The position numbers were made by a program, and so were the translations under genes. The notes under the pieces were generated by a model that worked only from the letters and a program-made list of their open reading frames with translations, made no database searches and was not told the origin of the DNA. Below, one piece after another: positions 1 to 10,735 of a DNA stretch of 54,029 nt. Source of the DNA: Rhodothermales bacterium (GTDB lineage: Bacteria > Bacteroidota > Rhodothermia > Rhodothermales > Bin80); the NCBI GenBank assembly GCA_022821385.1, contig JAJEDR010000093.1:1-54029 (forward strand), written 5' to 3'. Positions within the stretch are counted from its first letter, which is position 1; each line of letters opens with the position of its first letter.

Positions 1-1
1 T

Positions 2-910
2 CCATTCCCGGTTGACCTGTTCCTTGATGGTGTCAAGTTGATGGGAGGCCTTAACTTCCAGAGTGCAACTGGCTACGGTCACTATGCCGCAGGAGATCAT
101 GTGATTTCCGTCATGCCGGTTGTTCCTCCTGGTGTTCCTGCTGCTCCCACTGAGATTCCATTGCCATCTCTCGTGAATGAGCAGAACTACGCAGTGGTCG
201 CTCATGGTTCGGTGGCGGATCCGAAAGTCCAGATTCTCAGTACCAAGCTCCGCTCTTCGGTGGACAACATGGTAGATGCGATCCTGGTCCATGGATCTGC
301 TGATCTGGGAGATGTGGACGTACGAGTTCTGGATCCTGCCGATAATATGACTCCGACGAAGTTGTTGGCGAACAACTTCAGCTTCAATTCGGCAACCAGA
401 TACATCTCGCTTGAAGCAGGAGCCCATAATGTCCAGGTGACATCACCGGATAACAGAGAGGAAGTAAATGTTTACTATCTGGATCTGAATGGCTATCAGG
501 GAGAGACGTTGGTCTTGAACCTGTCTGGTGGCAAGGACGATCTAGGGTTCATGGGAGTGAGAACAAACGGAGACGTATTTCTCTCACAGGTGGTCACGGG
601 TGTCGAGGAAGAAGGAAGCCCGGAGATTCCGACAGAATTCACCCTGCATGGAAACTATCCGAATCCGTTCAATCCATCCACACGGATCGAGTTTGATCTT
701 CCGGAGTCGGCCGAGGTAAGCCTGCAGGTGATAGATATGTTGGGTCGCCAAGTGATGACGCTACCAGCACAGCAGGTTGAAGCTGGTGCGAACCGGACCT
801 TGGAGTCGAATGCGACCAACTTGGCATCAGGACAGTATCTGTACCGGATGATTGCAGTCGGCGCAGAGAGTCGGTATGTGAAGACTGGACGCATGACACT
901 GGTGAAGTAG
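2..910 (+). CDS. Secreted DUF4397-like protein with T9SS C-terminal sorting domain (5' end missing)
   Basis: The reading frame is open to the left edge, so the gene starts outside the window. The first visible residues (PVDLFLDGVKL) and a later stretch with ALVNEQNYAVVAHGS-like spacing resemble the beta-sandwich repeats of DUF4397 proteins. The last ~95 residues begin near IPTEFTLHGNYPNPFNPST and continue with the DMLGRQV and YRM...GRMTLVK segments. This is the classical type A sorting domain recognised by the type IX secretion system, so the protein is probably exported and then anchored or released at the cell surface. Its biological role is not evident. A strong hairpin follows the stop codon. 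T9SS assignment is confident; the DUF4397 assignment rests on pattern memory. Confidence 0.8.
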   Translation, partial: PFPVDLFLDGVKLMGGLNFQSATGYGHYAAGDHVISVMPVVPPGVPAAPTEIPLPSLVNEQNYAVVAHGSVADPKVQILSTKLRSSVDNMVDAILVHGSADLGDVDVRVLDPADNMTPTKLLANNFSFNSATRYISLEAGAHNVQVTSPDNREEVNVYYLDLNGYQGETLVLNLSGGKDDLGFMGVRTNGDVFLSQVVTGVEEEGSPEIPTEFTLHGNYPNPFNPSTRIEFDLPESAEVSLQVIDMLGRQVMTLPAQQVEAGANRTLESNATNLASGQYLYRMIAVGAESRYVKTGRMTLVK

Positions 911-953
911 GAGTGTTGATAGGGTAGTCGGGTAAAACTGCTCGACTACAAAA

Positions 954-989
954 AGAGCGCCCCGGTGCTGCATAGCGCCGGGGCGCTCT
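954..989 (+). terminator. Hairpin terminator after the T9SS-sorted protein gene
   Basis: A perfect 12-bp inverted repeat (AGAGCGCCCCGG at 954-965 and its complement at 978-989) encloses a 12-nt loop, 44 nt after the stop codon. There is no long T run on either side, so it may be a rho-independent-like terminator or an RNA 3' end stabiliser. Confidence 0.65.
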
Positions 990-2181
990 CATGTTGATAC
1001 ACTTTGTCAACAGATGGCTAAAGTCTACCAGAAAGAGCCGGTGGTGTAGCTATATTTCGAGCAAAAACGTGGAGTAGAGGCTGGAGTAAGAAGAACGAAA
1101 AGCAACAACATCCAATTCATCGAACCGTTGTCGGACTGATGGTAAGCGGGGAAAATTCTGACAATTCAGCGAAGGGGAGAAATTTAAAAGGAATTTGCCC
1201 ATCTGCTGGAAGGTGATGGATTGCGCCGGATTCATGTTCGAGATCAGGCCGGAATTTAGAAGCGGATGATCTTGTAGGCGCATTAATCCAGAGTTTAATG
1301 AAGTTCCAATATTCGATGAAACAGTGCCTAGATGAAATCAAGGATAAGATTTCGTTTATGCATTCAGGAGGTCGGGCAGGGAAAGGATTCAATGATTGCA
1401 AGAGCGGCGCTCTCGTGTGGTTTTCGATGTCTTGTTTCAGATGGGGCAAGGATACCCCTTTCGCATGGTCGTTGATTTCTGCGCGTATCTATGGCTTTCA
1501 CGATATGCGACATGGCCTTTGTAGAACCGTGACCGCCAGGGATTAGTGGCTTGGGTACTGCCCTACAGGATCAATTGAACACCCCGAACATCGAACCATG
1601 TCCTTCCTGGCTGGACCAATGCAGCGCGCCCGTGCCATTGCAACATGCCGCCAGCGCTGCACGGTTGTCCCCCCTGCACATTTCCACCGTGAACGCGGCC
1701 TATCACCAATGCGCTACCTGCGATGGCCGACATCAGGACTAACCCAAGTTTAGCGTGCTCCGCCAGAATCGACCTTCCATCGATGTGGGGAAGACTGATA
1801 CGCCTTGGGAAGCAAGCGACACATGCACCGAGGCGGCTCACCGGGGTATTGGCGGTGACATGCTTGGAGGATCAGGTCGTGGTGAATTCGGTTTCGAGAG
1901 GACGCGGATCAGTGCTCGCCACCAAGTAAATTTCGCGTTGACCTGCACCGGAATCCGAGGTCGCCCGCGTGTACACGACACCATAATCCTCTAATGCTCG
2001 ACTGGTACTGGTCCGTCGCTGAGACAAGCGACTTTGCGAAGGATGCTCTAAGTCCAAGTACCCACCTAGAATAATACGGTAGGTTGCCATTACGGCAATA
2101 GGAGACACGGATTATTCCGGCTGAATTTCAGTAATTTGCGAGCAGTTTCCCTGTAATTTTCCACCCGATTAGGCTACAGTA
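990..2181. other. Gene-poor stretch of about 1.2 kb
   Basis: Only short, unrelated open frames exist here on both strands, none with a recognisable domain or a convincing ribosome-binding site. One minus-strand frame (1872-2108) contains YRIILGGYLDLEHPS and could be a decayed fragment, but I cannot name a family. No tRNA or repeat was seen. Confidence 0.5.
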
Positions 2182-5100
2182 ATGTTTACCAATCGCGGTT
2201 CAGTTCTGGCCCAGTCCATCATCGTCGGTTACCTGTTGGCGTTCGCTAGCGCTTGTGATCGCGTGTCTTCTGTGGATCCCCGCTGGGAATCAGTGATCAG
2301 CGCCCATACCGATGGCCTCATTTCAAAGCGTGACAATATCAGGATACTGTTCGCAAGCAATGTCGCGGACGCCGATATGAGTGGCCGCCCTGCAGTTGGC
2401 ATGCTCACCTTCAAACCCGAGATAGAGGGCGTAGCGACTTTCGTGGACGGCCGGGAATTGCTCTTCGAACCAGAGGCTGAATTGCCATCCGGCCGGAGTT
2501 ATGTCGCCACGCTGGCAGGAGATGCTCTCTCAGGCGTGCCAGCGGATATTCCCGCCTACCGCTTCACTTTTGCAGTCATTCCCCAGGATTATCAGGTAAC
2601 TGTAGATGGATTGGAAATTGACGAGCAATCTGGAAGAATTGACGATCTGGTGCTTACGGGACGTATCACAACCGCAGATTTTGCCGATACCGTGGCAGTT
2701 CAAGAAATTCTCGGTGCCAGACAGGCCGGTACAGACTTGAATATCCGGTGGGATCACGATGATAACGGTACAATCCATCGCTTCACGGTAGCAGGCATAA
2801 CCCGCACCGATGAAGAAGATGCTGTGACGCTGCGCTGGAGTGGGCGCAGCATCGATTCCTCAACCCGCGGGCGCCAGGATGTGACGGTGCCGACCCAGGA
2901 TGCATTTCAAGTGATAGGTGTCAGCACTGCCTTGGACGGTCGGCACCTTGCGCTTGTTCGCTTCTCCAAACGGATCGACCCAGGACAGAGCTTTGAGGGA
3001 TTAGTAGGACTGGGCGACGAGCTGTTCACCTTGGAGGTGCTCGGCAGCACCCTGAGGATAATTCCCCGTGATCGCGTCGTAGGCACGTTGAATGTGGTGG
3101 TAGAACCCGGAATTGAGAGCGTTGACGGTCAGCGGCTCGAAGAACAGAGCGTGCATTCGGTAACATTCTCGGATGTAAAGCCAGGTGTGCGCTTTGCAGG
3201 AAGCGGCGTGGTTTTGCCAGAAGCCAGCAGACTTACCGTTCCGATTGAGGCATCCAACGTGCACTCAGTGCAGATCACGGCTTTCAGGGTGTATGAGAGC
3301 AATATCGGTCAGTTCTTGCAGAGAAACGACCTTGCCGGTAGTAGTGAACTGAGGCGTACCGGCCGTACGCTCTGGAGGCGCACTTTTGAGCTACCCGAAG
3401 CTCAGGACAGTGACTGGGCCCGTTATGTTCTGGATCTGACCGATATAGCGGATCTGAACCCCGAGAGTCTCTTGCGTCTGACGTTGTCGATCAACCGCGG
3501 GAATTCCACCTACCCATGCACCGAAGAGCAAAACAGTGTTCCCGTAGTTGTGGAACCATTGCAGCCCGATCAGGATGACCAGGCTTCATACTTTTCCTCT
3601 TGGAGGTATTGGAATAACCATCTGGGGGAGTATAGTTGGGGAGATAGGGAAAACCCATGTACCGACGCCTACTACCGCTATGCGTCCGAAGTCAGTGATT
3701 CGCGGAATTACCTGGCATCTAATCTTGGCATGACAGTAAAGCGTGACCCAGAAGGAGGCATGCTCGTGGCTGTGACGGATCTGCGTAGTTCAAGCCCACT
3801 TGGCGGCGTGAACGTCACATTCATGAATTATCAAAACCAGCCACTCTTGTCCGTCATCACCGGAGATGACGGACTGGCCCGTACCTCCCTGGATGCCCAG
3901 CCCTATTACGTCGTGGCCGACAACGGCGCCTATAAAGGCTATCTGAAAGTGAACCCAGGTGGTGCAATGCAGACTAGCCACTTCGACGTAGGGGGAGAGG
4001 TTGTTGCCGACGGGCTCAAGGGCCGGATATACGGCGAGCGCGGCGTTTGGCGTCCAGGAGACGACATTCATCTCACTTTCGTTCTTGATGATACGCGAAA
4101 TCCCCTACCACTGAATCACCCTGCTACGATTAGCTTTTTCAATCCGATGGGCCAGGTCGTGCGCACCGAGACGAATGCCAATCCTGTCGGAGGATTCTAT
4201 GTCTTCCATCTGAATACGTCAGCAGATGCACCAACGGGCAATTGGAATGCAGCTGTTGAAGTTGGCGGTGCACGCTTTACCTTGCCGATAAGGATTGAGA
4301 CAGTAATGCCCAATCGCCTTAAGGTAGAGCTTGATCTGGGAGATGAGGAATACTTGCAAGGGGGCGAAGAGAGCAGGGTTGCCTTATCCGGCGAGTGGCT
4401 TAGCGGGGCTGTTGCGCGAAATCTGCGTGCCGAAGTTGAGGTCGCCTATCGATCGGTAGCTACTTCCTTCAGCCGATTCTCTGACTTTGCATTTGACGAC
4501 CCCGCACGCGAGTTCGCAGGCGAGCCCGCCACCGTTTTTGACGGCACGCTAGACCAGAACGGCCACGCTGCCTTTAGTACTGAATTGACGCTTGGCAGTC
4601 AATCTCCCGGGATGATGTCAGCAGCGTTTACGACGCGCATTTTTGAAGAGGGCGGCGCATTCAGCACTAACCGGCGAGTTAAGGAATTCTCACCATACGA
4701 CAGATACATCGGAATACGACCGCCCCCAGGTGACGCAACCCGCGGTTTGCTGCTAACGGACTCTTTGCATACGGTCGAAATTGTCAGCGTAGCGCCTGAC
4801 GGAGAGGACGTTTCCGTCGAGGAAGTGGAGGTAACTTTGTACAAGATCGATTGGCGATGGTGGTGGGACAGCTCCGATGAATCGCTTGCGCAGTTCACTG
4901 AATCCGAGAACACCTCCGTAGTTGCGCAAGGGCGAGTTGCGACCGTCAATGGGCGGGGGAGTTGGGATTTCCAGGTGAACCACCCGGAATGGGGGCGGTA
5001 TCTGTTGCGCGCGTGCGATGTCAGCAACGGTCACTGCACTGGCAAGACGATATACATTGATTGGCCAGGTTGGGCAGGAAGGGCCCGGGACCAAAGGGAT

Positions 5101-7710
5101 CTTGGTGCAAGTATGCTCACTTTATCGTCCGACAAGTCAAACTACGATGTCGGCGACATAGCCGAAATCCAGCTTCCGGATGCTTCATCCGGCAGAGCGC
5201 TTGTCACGCTGGAGACGGGTACGAAAATTCTTGATCAGTGGTGGGTCGAATTCAGCGGAGAGCGGGTCCGCTTTGAGGTCCCGATAACGCCACCCATGGT
5301 TCCAAATGTTTATGTCAGCGTAAGTCTAATTCAGCCGCATTCGGAGCGGATCAATGACCGCCCAATTCGTCTGTTCGGGGTTGTTCCACTCGAAGTTGAG
5401 GACCCTCAGACGGTGCTGCATCCAGAGATAGGCGTACCCGCCGAGTGGCGCCCCAACAATACCGTGAATGTAAGGGTATCCGAGGCATCAGGTCGTCCAA
5501 TGACCTACACTCTCGCGGTGGTTGACGAGGGATTGTTGAACCTTACAAACTTCAACACTCCAGACCTCCATGACGATTTCTATACCAAAGAGGCGCTCGG
5601 AGTGGCCACTTGGGACATATTTGACGAGGTGGCTGGCGCTTACACTGTTGAGTTGGAGCGCCTGCTAGCCATTGGAGGGGACGAGGCGGGTACATTGCAG
5701 GAGGATGAGCGTAGTCGGTTTCCCCCTGTCGTTCGCTTCATGGGTCCATTTTCATTGCGGTCCGGTGCGCGCCAGACACACACAGTAGATCTGCCGCAGT
5801 ACATCGGACAGGTACGGGTAATGGTTGTCGCGGGTCACAACGGGGCGTACGGCTCCGCATCGGAATCAGTATTCGTTAGGGATCCGCTCTCGTTGCTGGC
5901 CACGGTCCCCAGGGTCGTTGGCCCTGGAGAGACATTTGCCGTCCCGGTATCGCTCTTCGTCATGGAAGATAGCATTGAGCAGGCTAACGTGACTGTGGAC
6001 CCGGGTCCACAGTTTGAAGCCGTCGGCAGCAACAGCACAACTGTGCAGTTTGCGGGTGCCGACGAAGCCATGGCCCGACTTCAGTTGCAGGCTGGGCAGC
6101 AACCCGGCCAAGGCGTCGTGCGCTTCGCCGCGACCTCGGGAGAGCATTCGTCGCAGTCCGAGATTGCTCTGAATATTCGTGTGCCTAATCCTACTTCAAC
6201 GCGCCTTATTGCGGGACAGATCGCGCCAGGGCAGCAATGGACTGAGAATATAGTTCCACATGGGATCCCTGGTACGAGTGAAGTCAGGTTGGAGGTGACA
6301 TCGGTCCCTCCGCTCAATCTGGAAGCACGCCTGAAGTATCTCCTGCGGTATCCGCACGGCTGTGCCGAACAAATTACTTCAAGGGCTTTTCCGCAGCTGT
6401 ATCTTCCGCTGCTGGCGGATTTGACTCCCGAAGAGCGTATGCGCGCAGAAAAAAATGTAAGGGCCGCGATTGATCGCCTGTACAATTTCCAGGTTTCTTC
6501 TGGAGGCTTTTCCTATTGGCCAGGTAGTTATTCTGGGCGTGCTGCACGCAACGGGTGGGTCACGAGTTACGTTGGGCACTTCATGATTGAAGCAGAGCGG
6601 CAAGGGTTTTACATTGATCCGGTGATTCTTTCACGGTGGGAGTTGCACCAGCGGTCACGAGCGCGTTCGTGGCGACGAAATGACGATACGCCAGCCAAGG
6701 AGCAGGCCTATCGCTTGTATACTTTGGCGCTTGCCGGCGAGTATGAAATTGGAGCCATGAATCGTCTGCGGGAAACAGATGACATTGATGGCACGTCACG
6801 CTGGTACCTTGCTTCGGCCTACAGCCACGCGGGTATAGACGTCACAGCATCGGAGCTTATCAGTGGTTCCGACACAGCGGCAGAATATGAGAAGCCTGGC
6901 TGGAGCATGGGTTCTGTCCTTAGGGACAGCGGCATTCTGTTGGATGCGTTGGTCTCGCTCCAGCGTGATGCTCAGGCCGAAAGAGTGGCCGAGGATATTT
7001 CTAGCATGCTTTCCTCTGACGACTGGTATAGTACGCACTCGTTAGCGTACGCCCTCTATGCCATGACCCGCTATTTCGGAATTGAAGATGCCCCCAGTGA
7101 ATTAACGTTTGACCGGCGGGCAGGTGCAGATACAGGATCTGTTCGCACAACATCGCTTATCCACTCTGAAGAACTTCCACTGATTGCAGAGCAGGGCGGG
7201 CAAGTACAGGTGACTAATACCTCGAATTCGCAGCTTTTTGCCATGTTGGCCGTTACTGGAGCACCTGAGGCGGGCGAAGAAATCGTATCGTCATCTGGGC
7301 TGGATGTGCGTGTAGAATACAGGGATCACGATGGCCAGAGGATTGATGTTAGGGAGCTGCTGCAAGGTACCAATTTGACCGCCACTGTGACGGTTCGCAA
7401 CGAATCGGGGCATGGTGTCCGTGATTTGGCGCTGGAATTTATGACCCCTTCTGGCTGGGAGATCCACAATCAGCGGCTGGATCTTGGTGGTTCCGTACAG
7501 GATTCGGGGTTTGATTATCAGGATATACGCGGCGACCGGGTTCTCACTTACTTCCCGCTTGAAGACGAGGAATCGATAAGTGTCAGTATGCGCTTCAACG
7601 CCGCTTACCTCGGCAGGTATTACTTGCCCTCAATTCAAGTTGAAGCAATGTACGACGCCTCGATTCAAGGAGGCGTCAAGGGGATGTGGGTCGAGGTGGT
7701 TGACGAATAA
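2182..7710 (+). CDS. Bacterial alpha-2-macroglobulin family lipoprotein (YfhM/ECAM-like)
   Basis: This 1842-residue protein has the length and layout of bacterial alpha-2-macroglobulins, large periplasmic protease traps. The N-terminus is hydrophobic and ends in a lipobox-like ASAC, making Cys25 the likely lipidated residue. Beta-rich macroglobulin domains follow, including a segment with KGRIYGERGVWRPGDDIHLTF typical of the MG fold. The thioester site is YPHGCAEQ, with Cys1394 and Gln1397 forming the expected CxEQ bond. The following alpha-helical region with SSGGFSYWPG matches the thioester domain. In known cases the trap covalently captures proteases that breach the outer membrane. The downstream neighbour, 12 nt away, is PBP1C, the usual partner, suggesting joint repair and defence of the envelope. 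Confidence 0.93.
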   Translation: MFTNRGSVLAQSIIVGYLLAFASACDRVSSVDPRWESVISAHTDGLISKRDNIRILFASNVADADMSGRPAVGMLTFKPEIEGVATFVDGRELLFEPEAELPSGRSYVATLAGDALSGVPADIPAYRFTFAVIPQDYQVTVDGLEIDEQSGRIDDLVLTGRITTADFADTVAVQEILGARQAGTDLNIRWDHDDNGTIHRFTVAGITRTDEEDAVTLRWSGRSIDSSTRGRQDVTVPTQDAFQVIGVSTALDGRHLALVRFSKRIDPGQSFEGLVGLGDELFTLEVLGSTLRIIPRDRVVGTLNVVVEPGIESVDGQRLEEQSVHSVTFSDVKPGVRFAGSGVVLPEASRLTVPIEASNVHSVQITAFRVYESNIGQFLQRNDLAGSSELRRTGRTLWRRTFELPEAQDSDWARYVLDLTDIADLNPESLLRLTLSINRGNSTYPCTEEQNSVPVVVEPLQPDQDDQASYFSSWRYWNNHLGEYSWGDRENPCTDAYYRYASEVSDSRNYLASNLGMTVKRDPEGGMLVAVTDLRSSSPLGGVNVTFMNYQNQPLLSVITGDDGLARTSLDAQPYYVVADNGAYKGYLKVNPGGAMQTSHFDVGGEVVADGLKGRIYGERGVWRPGDDIHLTFVLDDTRNPLPLNHPATISFFNPMGQVVRTETNANPVGGFYVFHLNTSADAPTGNWNAAVEVGGARFTLPIRIETVMPNRLKVELDLGDEEYLQGGEESRVALSGEWLSGAVARNLRAEVEVAYRSVATSFSRFSDFAFDDPAREFAGEPATVFDGTLDQNGHAAFSTELTLGSQSPGMMSAAFTTRIFEEGGAFSTNRRVKEFSPYDRYIGIRPPPGDATRGLLLTDSLHTVEIVSVAPDGEDVSVEEVEVTLYKIDWRWWWDSSDESLAQFTESENTSVVAQGRVATVNGRGSWDFQVNHPEWGRYLLRACDVSNGHCTGKTIYIDWPGWAGRARDQRDLGASMLTLSSDKSNYDVGDIAEIQLPDASSGRALVTLETGTKILDQWWVEFSGERVRFEVPITPPMVPNVYVSVSLIQPHSERINDRPIRLFGVVPLEVEDPQTVLHPEIGVPAEWRPNNTVNVRVSEASGRPMTYTLAVVDEGLLNLTNFNTPDLHDDFYTKEALGVATWDIFDEVAGAYTVELERLLAIGGDEAGTLQEDERSRFPPVVRFMGPFSLRSGARQTHTVDLPQYIGQVRVMVVAGHNGAYGSASESVFVRDPLSLLATVPRVVGPGETFAVPVSLFVMEDSIEQANVTVDPGPQFEAVGSNSTTVQFAGADEAMARLQLQAGQQPGQGVVRFAATSGEHSSQSEIALNIRVPNPTSTRLIAGQIAPGQQWTENIVPHGIPGTSEVRLEVTSVPPLNLEARLKYLLRYPHGCAEQITSRAFPQLYLPLLADLTPEERMRAEKNVRAAIDRLYNFQVSSGGFSYWPGSYSGRAARNGWVTSYVGHFMIEAERQGFYIDPVILSRWELHQRSRARSWRRNDDTPAKEQAYRLYTLALAGEYEIGAMNRLRETDDIDGTSRWYLASAYSHAGIDVTASELISGSDTAAEYEKPGWSMGSVLRDSGILLDALVSLQRDAQAERVAEDISSMLSSDDWYSTHSLAYALYAMTRYFGIEDAPSELTFDRRAGADTGSVRTTSLIHSEELPLIAEQGGQVQVTNTSNSQLFAMLAVTGAPEAGEEIVSSSGLDVRVEYRDHDGQRIDVRELLQGTNLTATVTVRNESGHGVRDLALEFMTPSGWEIHNQRLDLGGSVQDSGFDYQDIRGDRVLTYFPLEDEESISVSMRFNAAYLGRYYLPSIQVEAMYDASIQGGVKGMWVEVVDE

Positions 7711-7722
7711 GGACAGGAACCG

Positions 7723-10137
7723 ATGCACTCACGCCGCAGGTGGCATTTTGCAATTGGGCTGTGTTCGGCCGCGGCCTTTGTTCTGATTCTTCTGAGTGTT
7801 GTAACGCGTCTTCCAGACCCGCTTTTTGACGAGCCACGATCCTCTGTGCTTCTGGATCGAAACGGGGTGCTGCTGGGTGCGCGGATTGCTTCGGACGGAC
7901 AGTGGCGCTTCGCCGCACGCGACTCGGTTCCTGGCAAATTCGCTGCCGCCGCAATTGCGTTTGAGGACAAGCGCTTTCGCCGGCATGTCGGCGTGGATCC
8001 GCTTGCGTTGGCTCGTGCTGCACGGACAAATTTCAAGGCACGCAAAATAGTTAGCGGAGGGAGCACGATTACCATGCAGGTGATTCGCATGGCACGTGGG
8101 TCTCGGCCCCGCACGTACGGAGAGAAACTAATTGAAATCGCATTGGCAATCCGTCTGGAGCTATCTGTCACAAAGGATGAAGTGCTCGCTCTTTATGCGG
8201 CCAATGCGCCTTTTGGCGGCAATGTAGTTGGGTTGGAGGCGGCGGCTTGGCGCTACTTCGGCCGAGATCCGAATGAGCTGTCCTGGGCGGAGGCTGCGAT
8301 GCTTGCGGTTCTGCCGAACAGCCCTGGCGCGGTCCATTTAGGGAGCAGTCGTGCAGTTTTGCTGGAGAAGCGCGATGGTTTGCTTCGCCGGCTATGGCAG
8401 TCGCGTGCGATTGAAAAGCTGGAATTAGACTTGGCGTTGCTTGAGCCGCTTCCAGCCGACCCGCTTTCACTCCCGCAGTCGGCCGCGCACCTGTTGCAAA
8501 CGCTTGCAGCGAATGACGGGGGTGTGGGGCGCCGCTATACGAGCACGCTTGATTGGTCATCGCAGCAACTCGTATCCGATGTAGTCGGTCGCCAGCTTCG
8601 CGTTCTTGAGTCCCAGGGAATACGGCATTTGGCTGCACTTGTAATTGACAACCGTTCCTTTGAGGTTGTGGCATACGTTGGCAACGGCAAATGGTCACCG
8701 GCCGAGGGCACCGGATATGCGATAGACTTGATCCACCGTCCCCGCAGTACGGGGAGTATTCTCAAGCCACTGCTCTTTGCGCGGATGCTAGATGCAGGAG
8801 AGATACTGCCTGAGACCCTTGTTCCCGATATTCCGGCACAGTTTGCGGGGTATGCACCAGAGAATTTTGACCGTGAGTTTCGGGGAGCGATTCCAGCCAA
8901 GGCGGCTCTTGCAAGATCTCTCAATGTCCCTGCGGTATGGATGCTTCGTCGACACGGAGTGGACCGCCTCTATGATTTTCTGCGTCGAATGGGGATGACG
9001 ACTCTCAATCGTCCTCCAGGACATTACGGGTTAACGCTGGTTCTCGGCGGGGCTGAGGGTACGCTATGGGACGTAACGTCCATGTACGCATACATGGCGA
9101 GAACGGCGAAGGCAATGCACACGCGCCATTTGCAACCGAGCGTGCTGCAGCAACCTGAAAGCAATTCCGAGCAGGTGGCGAGTCTGCCCACTGCAAACGA
9201 TCCAGCTGCCGTATTAAGCGCCGGGGCCGCATGGCTTACTATGGAAGCCCTCTTGGAAGTGGTGCGCCCAGGTACCGACTCTCAATGGCGCGTCTTGGGA
9301 TCGCGCCAACGCGTAGCATGGAAAACGGGTACGAGTTACGGTCACCGTGACGCCTGGGCGGTAGGTGTGACACCGAGATACACAGTGGGGGTCTGGGCAG
9401 GCAACGCAAACGGGGAGGGGCGTCCAGAGTTGACCGGCTTTGGAGCGGCTGCGCCGGTCCTGTTTGACATCTTTAATCGATTGGATAGCGAGGGGTGGTT
9501 TTTCAAGCCAGAGATGCACTTGAAAAACGTGAAGGCGTGCATTGCCGACGGATACTTGGCGGCCGGGCAGTGTGAAGCGGAATACGTCCTGGCCCCGCGC
9601 AACAGCCCCTTTGAGCGACCAAGCCCACACCACCGACTTATTCACCTTGACCCCGCGAGCGGCCGACGTGTACACGGTAAGTGCGAGTCCGTCCACAACA
9701 TGTCAAGGGAGATTTGGTTCGCGCTGCCACCGGTTCAGGAGGCATACTATCGGCGATGGAATCATACCTACCGGACGATGCCTGCATTTCGAGATGATTG
9801 TGTCGCGACAGAGTTCGAAGCGTCGGCTAAGCGCTCGGTGGATTTTGTGTACCCGCGTTCCGGGTCCGCCATATATATCCCTGTGGAACTTGGCGGTCGG
9901 AGAGGAAGGGCAGTATTTATGGCGGTGCACCGAGATCCTGAAGCGACACTTCACTGGCACCTTGACGACCGGTATGTGGGTTCGACGAGCATGTTTCACG
10001 AACAGGCGCTGGATATGGGGTTGGGATGGCACACGCTCACGGTCGTTGATGGGCGAGGAAATAGCGCACGTCGGAGATTTGAGGTGCTGTCAAAGGGCGT
10101 AGCATCGGGTGCCGTTTCTGAAGTCATCCACCGGTAA
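7723..10137 (+). CDS. pbpC: Penicillin-binding protein 1C, bifunctional transglycosylase/transpeptidase
   Basis: The 804-residue protein has an N-terminal membrane anchor (about residues 8-25), then a GT51 transglycosylase domain with catalytic Glu81 in AIAFEDKRFRRHVG and the GGSTITMQ motif. A transpeptidase domain follows with the SxxK motif at Ser345-Lys348 (STGSILKP) and KTG at Lys534. A C-terminal beta-rich extension fits the BiPBP_C domain of PBP1C. It would polymerise and cross-link peptidoglycan in the periplasm. It starts 12 nt after the alpha-2-macroglobulin gene with AAGGA upstream. The two genes form the conserved yfhM-pbpC pair and are probably co-transcribed. Confidence 0.95.
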   Translation: MHSRRRWHFAIGLCSAAAFVLILLSVVTRLPDPLFDEPRSSVLLDRNGVLLGARIASDGQWRFAARDSVPGKFAAAAIAFEDKRFRRHVGVDPLALARAARTNFKARKIVSGGSTITMQVIRMARGSRPRTYGEKLIEIALAIRLELSVTKDEVLALYAANAPFGGNVVGLEAAAWRYFGRDPNELSWAEAAMLAVLPNSPGAVHLGSSRAVLLEKRDGLLRRLWQSRAIEKLELDLALLEPLPADPLSLPQSAAHLLQTLAANDGGVGRRYTSTLDWSSQQLVSDVVGRQLRVLESQGIRHLAALVIDNRSFEVVAYVGNGKWSPAEGTGYAIDLIHRPRSTGSILKPLLFARMLDAGEILPETLVPDIPAQFAGYAPENFDREFRGAIPAKAALARSLNVPAVWMLRRHGVDRLYDFLRRMGMTTLNRPPGHYGLTLVLGGAEGTLWDVTSMYAYMARTAKAMHTRHLQPSVLQQPESNSEQVASLPTANDPAAVLSAGAAWLTMEALLEVVRPGTDSQWRVLGSRQRVAWKTGTSYGHRDAWAVGVTPRYTVGVWAGNANGEGRPELTGFGAAAPVLFDIFNRLDSEGWFFKPEMHLKNVKACIADGYLAAGQCEAEYVLAPRNSPFERPSPHHRLIHLDPASGRRVHGKCESVHNMSREIWFALPPVQEAYYRRWNHTYRTMPAFRDDCVATEFEASAKRSVDFVYPRSGSAIYIPVELGGRRGRAVFMAVHRDPEATLHWHLDDRYVGSTSMFHEQALDMGLGWHTLTVVDGRGNSARRRFEVLSKGVASGAVSEVIHR

Positions 10138-10372
10138 CATCGCTAATGACACTCTGATAAATTGATAGAGACTTTGAGGGTAAACTTGTTCAGCGCAGGA
10201 TAATACAACCTTCCACAATTGCCAATGCGGCCCTCGATGCGCTTCGAATTATCCACGCTCTTCAAGAATCCGAGACACCTCAGAAGGAAACTTTTCGATT
10301 GCTTTTCATGGGCTTGAGGGGTGGCTGTTTCTTGGGGAAGGACTCTTTCACAATCTAAAACGACAACCAGAA

Positions 10373-10735
10373 ATGGAAGAAACCACAGAAAAAACATACG
10401 AACAGGTTTTAGGCCTACTCGCCAAACTTAGTAATAAATTGGATGCGCAAACCGCTCAAGTCGATGACTTGGCCTCGAAAGTTGATTCCATTTTAGTGGA
10501 GAAGCGTCCGGTGCGTGATCTATTCAAGTCTAAAAAAGCCATCGCCACCATGGTGGGATTACTGGTACCCATTTCATAAAAACTCGGACTGGATATTCCC
10601 CCGGATATGTTAACTGCCATGGTCGGTTTAATTGCGGCTTATGTTGTAGGTCAGGGGGTTGCAGATCATGGCAAAGAGAGGGAGAAGGTGCGTTCGCGGT
10701 ATCAAGCTTCTCAGAAGCCCGGCAGTGACCCATAA
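10373..10735 (+). pseudogene. Small coiled-coil/holin-like membrane protein interrupted by an in-frame TAA
   Basis: The first 68 codons encode a polar, heptad-like N-terminus (LDAQTAQVDDLASKVDSI) and the beginning of a hydrophobic segment (ATMVGLLVPIS). TAA then follows at 10577-10579. Reading straight on in the same frame gives KLGLDIPPDMLTAMVGLIAA and a charged tail, ending at TAA 10733-10735. The two halves together look like one ~120-residue protein with two membrane segments, resembling phage holin-like or small phage-associated membrane proteins. The simplest explanation is a nonsense mutation or a sequencing error. A truncated product could still be made from the ATG at 10373. Confidence 0.6.

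Noticed and set aside
1563-2108. Minus-strand hypothetical genes before the alpha-2-macroglobulin
   Set aside because: Short frames without recognisable domains; only mentioned as a possible decayed stretch.
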